The notes under the pieces: model-generated
Database searches by the model: none
Told to the model about the DNA's origin: nothing
Seen by the model: only the letters and a program-made list of their open reading frames with translations
Assembly (NCBI GenBank): GCA_947595555.1
Contig: CANQES010000076.1
Coordinates: 1-6,370 of the forward strand
Source: an uncultured Clostridia bacterium
GTDB lineage: Bacteria > Bacillota > Clostridia > TANB77 > CAG-508
Length of the DNA: 6,370 bases
Reading direction: 5' to 3'
Part shown: positions 1 to 5,137 of the stretch, one piece after another
How positions within the stretch are numbered: the first letter of the stretch is position 1
Layout: each line of letters starts with the position of its first letter
Position numbers and translations under genes: made by a program

Positions 1-224
1 TCTAATATATCTAGTTGTAAATTCTCTTTTAGTTCTGCAAGTTTGCTTTCATGACTTGCTTGGTTTGCCTTTGTTAGGATTCCATTTTCTCCTGTTAATG
101 TAGATATACTCACTCCCGCCAAAATTAGCAATACTATTATCGTAATTACTAATGCTATTAGTGTTATTCCTGATTCCTTCTTATAATTTTTTTCTTTTTG
201 TTTTTTTACCTTGTTCTTTTTCAT
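1..224 (-). CDS. Prepilin-like (type IV pilin N-terminal motif) protein, partial, C-terminus off the left edge
   Basis: Seen: an open frame of 74 codons running off the window edge, starting with ATG at 222-224 behind a strong AAGGAGA site (230-236, 5-base spacer). The N-terminus is very basic (about ten Lys in residues 1-16). ESG at 17-19 is followed by a hydrophobic helix at about 20-40, beginning ITLIALV and ending LILAGVSI. Next come TGENGIL (44-50) and a charged, probably helical stretch (51-74). The short basic leader, Gly, then hydrophobic helix is the class III signal/prepilin arrangement, so a prepilin peptidase would be expected to cut after Gly19. Oddity: the fifth mature residue is Ala24 instead of the Glu5 typical of assembled pilins. 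From memory, this N-terminal module recurs on many clostridial surface proteins with varied C-terminal parts. Inference: a membrane-anchored or pseudopilin-like surface protein. The missing C-terminal domain hides its specific role. It is divergent from an XRE regulator. Confidence 0.72.
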   Translation of the reverse strand, partial: MKKNKVKKQKEKNYKKESGITLIALVITIIVLLILAGVSISTLTGENGILTKANQASHESKLAELKENLQLDIL

Positions 225-246
225 TTGAATCTCCTTTCTTTGATAA

Positions 247-266
247 ATAGTATATTTCTACACTAT
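247..266 (-). promoter_or_regulatory. Inverted repeat / stem-loop in the leader of the prepilin-like gene
   Basis: On the minus strand the bases read ATAGTGTA-GAAA-TATACTAT. These are two 8-base arms that pair fully if one G-U wobble is allowed, closed by GAAA, which has the GNRA tetraloop form. The dyad lies between the predicted -10 (288-293) and the Shine-Dalgarno site (230-236) of the prepilin-like gene. It could be an mRNA leader hairpin or, as DNA, an operator for a dimeric regulator such as the divergent XRE protein. The arms are AT-rich, so the RNA stem would be only modestly stable. Function is inference. Confidence 0.45.
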
Positions 267-287
267 ATGACTTTTTTTTACAAAATA

Positions 288-316
288 AATATAACATATG
301 AAAAAAAATAAGTCAA
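288..316 (-). promoter_or_regulatory. Sigma-A-type promoter with extended -10 for the prepilin-like gene
   Basis: Minus strand: -35 TTGACT (311-316), exactly 17 bases of spacer, -10 TATATT (288-293) preceded by TGT, which gives the extended -10 form TGnTATATT. Transcription would start near position 281, leaving a leader of roughly 57 bases that contains the 247-266 dyad. The match is five of six at both hexamers with ideal spacing. A-tracts lie immediately upstream. Confidence 0.75.
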
Positions 317-402
317 GTTTTTTTCCACATTAACTCGGATTTTTTTGTATGTTTTTTTTTGTAATTTTTTGTTATCCTTTTTATAATATTTTTTTATTTT
401 TT
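317..402. other. Phased A/T-tract segment between divergent promoters
   Basis: The plus strand carries T-runs of five to nine bases at 318-324, 340-346, 352-360, 365-370, 378-382, 389-395 and 397-402. Centres from about 343 to 392 are spaced 11.5-13 bases, near one helical turn. Seen from the minus strand these are A-tracts immediately upstream of the prepilin-like -35, where an UP element or intrinsic bend would act. The XRE promoter lies inside the segment. No gene is seen in this stretch. A DNA-bending role is inference, and low-complexity drift in an AT-rich genome is the alternative. Confidence 0.4.
359..387 (+). promoter_or_regulatory. Predicted promoter of the XRE regulator gene
   Basis: -35-like TTGTAA (359-364), 17-base spacer, consensus -10 TATAAT (382-387). 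This predicts a start near 394 and a leader of about 40 bases to the ATG at 435. The region is so T-rich that chance matches are likely, but the perfect -10 and 17-base spacing support it. Confidence 0.55.
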
Positions 403-434
403 GTTAATAATATATAAGATAGTCGGAGGTATTT

Positions 435-791
435 ATGACTAATAAAAATTGTAAATATGAAAAAATTTTAATCGGAAATACCATGAAAAAAATTCGCAAA
501 TCTCTTGGATATACACAAGAATTTGTTGCGAATGAATTAGATTTAGCTCCTCGATATCTTTCTGATATTGAGCGTAATAAAACTAAAGGAAGTTTAGATA
601 CCTTGGTTAAACTTTGTAATTTATATAAAGTTTCTCCTGGATATATTTTAAAAGACTATATCGATATCGATGCTATTGAGCAAAGACAAGATGATAGTCT
701 TATCGGTTTTTATAATTTAAATAACAATGAAAAAGCTATTGTCTTAAAGCTAATTGAGTTTATGAATACGCAAAAACTTAAAGATGAATAA
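435..791 (+). CDS. XRE-family helix-turn-helix transcriptional regulator
   Basis: A 118-residue cytoplasmic DNA-binding protein. Residues about 13-73 form a Cro/CI-type HTH_3 domain. The first helix is IGNTMKKIRKSLG, the second TQEFVANELD (27-36), and the recognition helix follows in the form APRYLSDIERNK (38-49). The scaffold then ends TLVKLCNLYKVSPGYIL (56-72). The tail (90-118) has a short helix, NEKAIVLKLIEFMN, of the kind seen after the HTH in many small clostridial XRE regulators, and may serve dimerisation. The start at 435 is chosen because GGAGG (425-429) sits 5 bases upstream. An in-frame ATG at 483 has no comparable site and would cut into the first helix. No ligand or catalytic domain is visible. 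It is divergent from the prepilin-like gene, so control of that gene or autoregulation is plausible but inferred. Confidence 0.88.
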   Translation: MTNKNCKYEKILIGNTMKKIRKSLGYTQEFVANELDLAPRYLSDIERNKTKGSLDTLVKLCNLYKVSPGYILKDYIDIDAIEQRQDDSLIGFYNLNNNEKAIVLKLIEFMNTQKLKDE

Positions 792-795
792 AAAA

Positions 796-1599
796 TCAAA
801 TATATTTTTCAACAACTACTACCATTCTACCACTCCTTGTAGTTCCAGACATGTCTTTAATTACAAACCTTCCTTTTCCTCGAATAGTAATAATATCATT
901 TAACTTAATCTGTTTTGAAGCTTTCGTTTCATTTTGTCCATTAATAAATACTCTTTCTTGCTCTATTATTTGATTTGCCTTACTTCTAGAAGTTCTTGCT
1001 AAGTCTGATACAAAATTATCTAATCTCAAAGAAGGTACAATAATTTTAACTTCTTCGATTTTAGTCTCTTTTTGTTTTAACTCTCCAATGTCTTCTATTT
1101 TTAAAACACTTTTTTCAAATCTTGTCAAAGATGGTAATTGTTCTTTTAAAATATTTGCAAAATCTCCAAGTGCAATAATGTCTGCTCCTTCTTTGTAAAC
1201 TAGAATATCTCCTACTTTTTCTCTTTTTAAGCCTAATTTTACAATTCCACCCAAATAATTCCTATGTGAATAATGTCCTTGTTCTTCTTCTGGAAGTATA
1301 ATTCTCACTATTTGTATCATTTTGTTATAATTTTTTTCTAGCATTTTTTCATCATATTTTTCAGGATATATAATAAGTATTTTTCTTTCTGCCTCTTCAT
1401 AACCACCATATAGTTTATAATTTTCAAATTTTATTTTTTTCAAAAAATTTTCTACTAGTGATACCTGATACATATCTAAAAAATCTGTATGTTCTATTTT
1501 TTCTCTTGTTTTAGAAAATTCTATTTTATCTAAAACTTGTGATAAGCATATTTTATCTTCTTGTTTTTTATAATCTTTTAGTAATTGCTGTTTATCCAT
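796..1599 (-). CDS. ylmH: YlmH-like S4-domain RNA-binding protein
   Basis: A 267-residue cytoplasmic protein close to the usual YlmH length of about 260. The N-terminal and central part has the family signature YLGGIVKLGLKREKVGDI at 115-132, followed by a small mixed domain (about 133-185). An S4 RNA-binding domain occupies about 188-250 (PSLRLDNFVSDLARTSRSKA, then ERVFINGQ and IKLNDIITIRGKGRF). YlmH of Bacillus binds ribosomal 50S-tRNA complexes and has been implicated in ribosome-associated quality control, so a similar role is expected here. ATG at 1597-1599 follows AAAGGA (1607-1612, 7-base spacer). It lies 25 bases downstream of dxs on the same strand and is probably co-transcribed with it. 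This is unlike the classical ylm-divIVA context. It converges on the XRE gene with only 4 bases between stops and no convincing terminator hairpin. A TlyA-type methylase is excluded because the S4 domain is C-terminal and there is no methyltransferase fold. Confidence 0.85.
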   Translation of the reverse strand: MDKQQLLKDYKKQEDKICLSQVLDKIEFSKTREKIEHTDFLDMYQVSLVENFLKKIKFENYKLYGGYEEAERKILIIYPEKYDEKMLEKNYNKMIQIVRIILPEEEQGHYSHRNYLGGIVKLGLKREKVGDILVYKEGADIIALGDFANILKEQLPSLTRFEKSVLKIEDIGELKQKETKIEEVKIIVPSLRLDNFVSDLARTSRSKANQIIEQERVFINGQNETKASKQIKLNDIITIRGKGRFVIKDMSGTTRSGRMVVVVEKYI

Positions 1600-1624
1600 T
1601 ATTTTTTCCTTTCATTTATTATGT

Positions 1625-3496
1625 CTAAACCATAACTTTAAAAAATTCTTTTATATCTTGGCTGATTGTTTTCTCATCAACTTTATAAATTTTTTCTAAT
1701 TCTTCTACACCACCATGTTCAATATATTTATCTGGATAAGCATATTTTTTTATATCAACGCCTTCTAATTTTTCTTCAATAATTATGTCCTGTACTGCAC
1801 TAGCTAAGCCATTTATAATGGTTCCATCTTCTATTGTTACAACATGTTTTGTTTTTTCAATGGATTTTTTTATTGTTTCTTTGTCTATTGGTTTTAAAAA
1901 TCTAGCATTAATAACTTCTACTTCTATATCAGGATTTTCGTTTTCTACACTTTCTGCAATTTTCATTGCTCTTGCTACTGTTTTTCCAATAGCTATAATG
2001 CTTATATCTTTTCCCTCTTTTAATATTTCTGCTTTTCCTAATTGTATTTTATCCTGTTTTTCTATTTTATAATCATCTTCTCCGCCTCTTGGATAACGAA
2101 TTACAACAGGTCTTTTTAAATCTACTGCAAATTCTAACATATCTTCTAATTCTTTGAAATTCTTTGGTGCCATAATTGTTAAATTTGGCACTAATCTAAA
2201 GAAAGACATATCTAATGTTCCTTGATGTGTTTCTCCATCTGCCCCTACTATCCCTGCTCTGTCTACGCACATTACTACTGGTAAATTTTGCATGGCAACG
2301 TCATGAATAACCTGGTCATAAGCTCTCTGATAAAAAGATGCATATATTGGCACAACTGGAATAGCCCCTGCTTTTGCCATTCCTGCCGCCATTCCAATGG
2401 CATGTTGCTCTGCTATGCCTATGTCGAAAAATCTTTCTGGAAATTCCTTAGCAAAATTTGTCAAGCCTGTCCCATCTTTCATAGCTGCTGTTATAGCTAC
2501 TATTTTATCATTTTTTCTAGCTAGTTCAATTAATTTTTCACCAAAAACTTTTGAATAATCACTTTTCTTTGCTTTTTTGCTTTCCCCTGTTTCAATATTA
2601 AATGGACCTGTAGCATGAAATTTGTCTGGGTTTTCCTCCGCAATTTTGTATCCTTTCCCTTTTTTGGTTAGAACATGAATTAATACTGGACCATCTAATT
2701 CTTTGCTTATTTTTAACATTCTTTCCAACTCTGCTATGTCATGCCCATCTACTGGACCTAAATATCGAAATCCTATGTCTTCAAAAAACATTGTTGGAAT
2801 AATTAATTGTTTTATACTTCTTTTTACTCTCCTTACTAGCCTTACAATTGGTTTGCCTATCCCAGGAATTTTTAAAATGACTTTTTTTACAGCATCACTT
2901 GATTTATTATATGATCTTTTTGCTCTTAGTTTACTAAGTAGCATACTAATTCCACCTATGTTTTTAGAAATGCTCATTTCATTGTCATTTAATATAACTG
3001 TCATTGTAGTTTTACTCCACCCTGTGTCATTTAAGGCTTCTAATGCCATTCCTCCTGTTAAAGCACCATCTCCTATTACTGCTATTACAGAATATTTTTC
3101 TCCTTTTAAATCTCTCGCTCTCGACATACCAAGAGCAGCAGAAATTGATGTGCTGCTATGACCTGTATTAAAACAGTCTGTTTCAGATTCTTTTGTTTTT
3201 GGAAATCCTGCAATTCCATTTAATTTTCTTAATGTTTTTAGTTCTTCCTTTCTTCCTGTTATAATTTTATGCACATATGTCTGATGTCCTACATCCCATA
3301 CTATTTTGTCTTTTGGTAAGTCAAACACACTATGCAGAGCAATTGTTAATTCTACTACTCCTAGGTTTGAAGCTAAATGACCACCATTTTCTGATACTAT
3401 GTCTAATATGTATTTTCTTATGTCCTCTGCTAATTGTATTTTTTCTTCTGTGTTAAGTTTTTTTAAATCTTCTGGAGATTTTATTTTTTCTAACAC
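1625..3496 (-). CDS. dxs: 1-deoxy-D-xylulose-5-phosphate synthase
   Basis: DXS (EC 2.2.1.7) condenses pyruvate and glyceraldehyde 3-phosphate, using thiamine diphosphate, to 1-deoxyxylulose 5-phosphate. This is the entry to the MEP isoprenoid pathway and also a precursor for thiamine and, in some bacteria, pyridoxal phosphate. At 623 residues it is full length. Visible landmarks are GGHLASNLG (38-46), WDVGHQTYVHKI with the active-site His71, GHSSTS (112-117), the TPP/Mg motif GDG (142-144) through NDNE (170-173), YLGPVDGHD (245-253), GIAEQH with catalytic Glu363, YASFYQRAYDQ (385-395), GADGETHQG with His424, and YPRGG (468-472). A transketolase C-terminal domain covers about 490-615. No key residue is missing. 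The start is GTG (3494-3496) behind AGGTGGGG (3502-3509), with no upstream in-frame ATG near the site. It is the first gene of a probable dxs-ylmH operon with its own promoter, divergent from the NfeD/SPFH operon. Confidence 0.97.
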   Translation of the reverse strand: MLEKIKSPEDLKKLNTEEKIQLAEDIRKYILDIVSENGGHLASNLGVVELTIALHSVFDLPKDKIVWDVGHQTYVHKIITGRKEELKTLRKLNGIAGFPKTKESETDCFNTGHSSTSISAALGMSRARDLKGEKYSVIAVIGDGALTGGMALEALNDTGWSKTTMTVILNDNEMSISKNIGGISMLLSKLRAKRSYNKSSDAVKKVILKIPGIGKPIVRLVRRVKRSIKQLIIPTMFFEDIGFRYLGPVDGHDIAELERMLKISKELDGPVLIHVLTKKGKGYKIAEENPDKFHATGPFNIETGESKKAKKSDYSKVFGEKLIELARKNDKIVAITAAMKDGTGLTNFAKEFPERFFDIGIAEQHAIGMAAGMAKAGAIPVVPIYASFYQRAYDQVIHDVAMQNLPVVMCVDRAGIVGADGETHQGTLDMSFFRLVPNLTIMAPKNFKELEDMLEFAVDLKRPVVIRYPRGGEDDYKIEKQDKIQLGKAEILKEGKDISIIAIGKTVARAMKIAESVENENPDIEVEVINARFLKPIDKETIKKSIEKTKHVVTIEDGTIINGLASAVQDIIIEEKLEGVDIKKYAYPDKYIEHGGVEELEKIYKVDEKTISQDIKEFFKVMV

Positions 3497-3501
3497 TATT
3501 A

Positions 3502-3509
3502 CCCCACCT
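3502..3509 (-). promoter_or_regulatory. Ribosome binding site deciding the GTG start of dxs
   Basis: On the minus strand AGGTGGGG sits 5 bases before GTG (3494-3496). Its AGGTGG core is 7 bases away. No in-frame ATG is available just upstream, and the protein aligns from its second residue with the usual DXS N-terminus, so GTG initiation is the best reading. Confidence 0.65.
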
Positions 3510-3530
3510 ATATTTTATTTTTATGGTTAT

Positions 3531-3560
3531 ATTATATCATAATAAATATCAATATATCAA
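3531..3560 (-). promoter_or_regulatory. Predicted dxs promoter
   Basis: Minus strand: -35 TTGATA (3555-3560), 18-base spacer, consensus -10 TATAAT (3531-3536). The start site would fall near 3524, giving a leader of roughly 28 bases before the GTG. The -35 lies in one copy of the tandem octamer at 3547-3562. Confidence 0.65.
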
Positions 3561-3562
3561 TA
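3547..3562. repeat. Tandem 8-base direct repeat at the dxs -35 region
   Basis: TATCAATA occurs twice head to tail (3547-3554 and 3555-3562). The second copy includes the complement of the dxs -35 hexamer. This could be an activator or repressor site, or simply AT-rich coincidence. The remaining intergenic bases, 3563-3648, show nothing recognisable beyond AT-rich sequence. Confidence 0.4.
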
Positions 3563-3648
3563 GAAAATCAGCAAAGATATTTTTTTGTAATAAGTATGTA
3601 TAAATTATAAAGTTATATTTAATATTTTACAAATTTTACATAAAACTA

Positions 3649-3677
3649 TTCCTTTTTTTAACAATTTATGCTATAAT
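3649..3677 (+). promoter_or_regulatory. Extended -10 promoter of the NfeD/SPFH operon
   Basis: A perfect -10 TATAAT (3672-3677) is preceded by TGC, which makes a consensus extended -10. The -35 position 17 bases upstream (TTCCTT, 3649-3654) is poor, as tolerated when the extended -10 is present. The start would be near 3684, placing the leader just ahead of the NfeD ribosome site. Confidence 0.65.
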
Positions 3678-3694
3678 AGTAATAGTTGATACAA

Positions 3695-3700
3695 GGGAGG
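3695..3700 (+). promoter_or_regulatory. Ribosome binding site fixing the NfeD start at 3710
   Basis: GGGAGG lies 9 bases upstream of ATG 3710. A longer reading would begin at TTG 3686, but that start lies before this site, would translate through it, has no Shine-Dalgarno of its own, and sits essentially at the predicted transcription start (near 3684). Confidence 0.8.
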
Positions 3701-3709
3701 AATTTTTTT

Positions 3710-4141
3710 ATGTGGCAAATTTGGTTAATTATTGCTGGTGTATGTTTAGTAATAGAAATTATGACAGTAGGTTTTTTAGTATTCTGGTTTGCAATTGGTG
3801 CTTTATTTGCAATGATTGTTAGCTTCTTTACTAATAATCTTATAATTCAAACAGCTGTGTTCGTAATATCTTCTGCCATTTTAATTTTTGCTACAAAACC
3901 ATTTGTAAAAAAGTTTATGAATAGTAAAACTGACATAAAAACAAATGTATATTCATCTATTGGAAAAACTGGAATTGTAACCAAAGACATCGATGTACTT
4001 AATTCTGCTGGTCAAATTAAAGTAGATGGAGAACTTTGGACTGCCACTAGTATAGATAATAAAAATATTCCTCAAGGCACAGAAGTAGAAATTAAAGACA
4101 TAAAAGGTGTAAAAGCAATTGTTGCACCAATTCAAAAATAG
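3710..4141 (+). CDS. Short NfeD-family membrane protein, partner of the SPFH protein
   Basis: A 143-residue protein with two or three closely packed membrane helices at about 3-20, 22-40 and 44-62, starting MWQIWLIIAG. A basic loop (KPFVKKFMNSK, 63-73) follows. A soluble C-terminal OB-fold of the NfeD type spans about 83-140, with GKTGIVTKD (85-93), GQIKVDGELWTATS (101-114), then IPQGTEVEI and KGVKAIV. It lacks the N-terminal ClpP-like serine protease domain of long NfeD proteins, so it belongs to the short (YbbL/YuaF-like) class. Short NfeD proteins are usually encoded next to slipin/flotillin-type SPFH genes and are thought to assist or cap their membrane assemblies. The same pairing is seen here with 45 bases between genes. 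The ATG at 3710 is chosen from the GGGAGG site, and a reading from TTG 3686 adds eight unsupported residues. The exact biochemical role is not established by the sequence. Confidence 0.88.
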   Translation: MWQIWLIIAGVCLVIEIMTVGFLVFWFAIGALFAMIVSFFTNNLIIQTAVFVISSAILIFATKPFVKKFMNSKTDIKTNVYSSIGKTGIVTKDIDVLNSAGQIKVDGELWTATSIDNKNIPQGTEVEIKDIKGVKAIVAPIQK

Positions 4142-4186
4142 TTTTCAATTTTTATATAATAATATATTTTTAAGGAGGACAAATTT

Positions 4187-5110
4187 ATGTGGTTTTTATT
4201 GGTATTACTTGTTATTATTTTAATAATAGCTGCTATGTCTATTAAAATTGTTAAACAATCTGAGGTATATATCATTGAAAGATTAGGTAAATTTTACAAA
4301 GTGGCTGATGCTGGTCTTACCATCATTATTCCATTTTTCGACCATGTTAGAAGTGTAGTTAGTTTAAAACAACAAACTATGGATGTACCACCTCAAGGAG
4401 TTATTACTAAAGATAATGTTACGATTACAATTGATACAGTTGTATTCTATCAAATAACTGACCCTGCTAAAGCAGTTTATGAAATCCAAAGCCTAAAGAA
4501 GGGTATCGAATATCTTGCTATTACAACAATTCGTGATATCATTGGTAAAATGGATTTAGATGAAACATTTAGTTCTAGGGATGGTATCAATAATCAATTA
4601 AGAGTTGTTCTTGATGAAGCAACAGACCGTTGGGGATGTAAAATCGACCGTGTAGAAATCAAAGATATTACACCACCTGCTGACATTAGAGATGCAATGG
4701 AAAAAGAGATGAATGCAGAAAGAAATAAAAGAGCTTTAATTCTAGAATCTGAAGCACAAAGACAATCTGCAATCACTATTGCAGAAGGTAAAAAACAAGC
4801 TGCTATTTTAGAGGCTGAAGCTGATAAGGAAGCTCAAATTAGAAGAGCTGTCGGTGAAGCTCAAGCAATTCGTGAAGTTGCTGATGCTAAAGCTCAAGAA
4901 ATCCAGATGATTTATGATGCTATGAAAAAAGCAGATCCTAATGAAAAGTTAGTTCAATTAAAATCTTTGGAAGCTTTAGAAGAAGTTGCTAAAGGTGAAG
5001 CAAATAAAGTATTTATCCCTTTTGAAGCAACAAGTGCTTTGAGTTCATTAGGTGCTGTAAAAGAAATTTTAACAGATAAAAAATCCAAAAAAGATAACAA
5101 AAGTAATTAA
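4187..5110 (+). CDS. SPFH-domain slipin/paraslipin (stomatin-like, QmcA-type) protein
   Basis: A 307-residue membrane scaffold protein. An N-terminal hydrophobic anchor (about 1-22) is followed by the stomatin signature VKQSEVYIIERLGKF (22-36). The SPFH/band-7 domain spans about 20-180, with DVPPQGVITKDNV (66-78), TTIRDIIGKMDLDE (113-126) and the typical RWGCKIDRVEIKDITPP (148-164). A long Ala/Glu/Arg-rich coiled coil covers about 170-245, with repeated EAQ/EAE/AEGK units. After it comes the conserved slipin tail, LKSLEALEEVAKGEANKVFIP (258-278). The C-terminus is lysine-rich. Known for the family: such proteins form large oligomeric membrane cages or microdomains, often with a short NfeD partner and sometimes affecting protease access. 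The AAGGAGG site (4172-4178, 8-base spacer) supports this start. It is the second gene of the NfeD operon and ends at a strong hairpin. The stomatin and paraslipin subgroups cannot be separated with certainty by eye. Confidence 0.93.
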   Translation: MWFLLVLLVIILIIAAMSIKIVKQSEVYIIERLGKFYKVADAGLTIIIPFFDHVRSVVSLKQQTMDVPPQGVITKDNVTITIDTVVFYQITDPAKAVYEIQSLKKGIEYLAITTIRDIIGKMDLDETFSSRDGINNQLRVVLDEATDRWGCKIDRVEIKDITPPADIRDAMEKEMNAERNKRALILESEAQRQSAITIAEGKKQAAILEAEADKEAQIRRAVGEAQAIREVADAKAQEIQMIYDAMKKADPNEKLVQLKSLEALEEVAKGEANKVFIPFEATSALSSLGAVKEILTDKKSKKDNKSN

Positions 5111-5137
5111 AGGATGATTTGAAACAATCATCCTTTT
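5109..5137. terminator. Bidirectional intrinsic terminator between the SPFH and alr genes
   Basis: An 11-base perfect stem, AAAGGATGATT (5109-5119) with AATCATCCTTT (5126-5136), encloses a 6-base loop. It is followed by TTTT then AATTT on the plus strand. Read on the minus strand, the mirrored hairpin ends in TTTAATT. It overlaps the last bases of the SPFH stop codon and reaches the alr stop, so one hairpin can serve both converging transcripts. Confidence 0.88.

Noticed and set aside
791..809. Possible terminator between the converging XRE and ylmH genes (AAAAAT...ATTTTT)
   Set aside because: The six-base stem is entirely A-T, overlaps the ylmH coding end, and has no GC core. It is too weak to call a terminator.
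1785..3161. Plus-strand open frames opposite dxs (1785-2072, 2288-2524, 2703-3161)
   Set aside because: They are antisense shadows of a fully conserved dxs frame. Their products are low-complexity hydrophobic or Cys/Ser-rich, with no ribosome sites or recognisable domains.
3497..3709. Riboswitch, for example a thiamine-type element, upstream of dxs
   Set aside because: The predicted leader is only about 28 bases and no conserved riboswitch core or long stem structure is visible on either strand.
4155..4160. TATAAT in the NfeD-SPFH gap as an internal promoter
   Set aside because: There is no usable -35 at 17 bases (TCAAAA) and no TG extension. The gap is AT-rich, so a chance match is likely, and the operon reading explains the arrangement.
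3953..4776. Minus-strand open frames opposite NfeD and the SPFH gene (3953-4135, 4594-4776)
   Set aside because: They are short and antisense to clearly coding frames, and have no domain or ribosome-site support.
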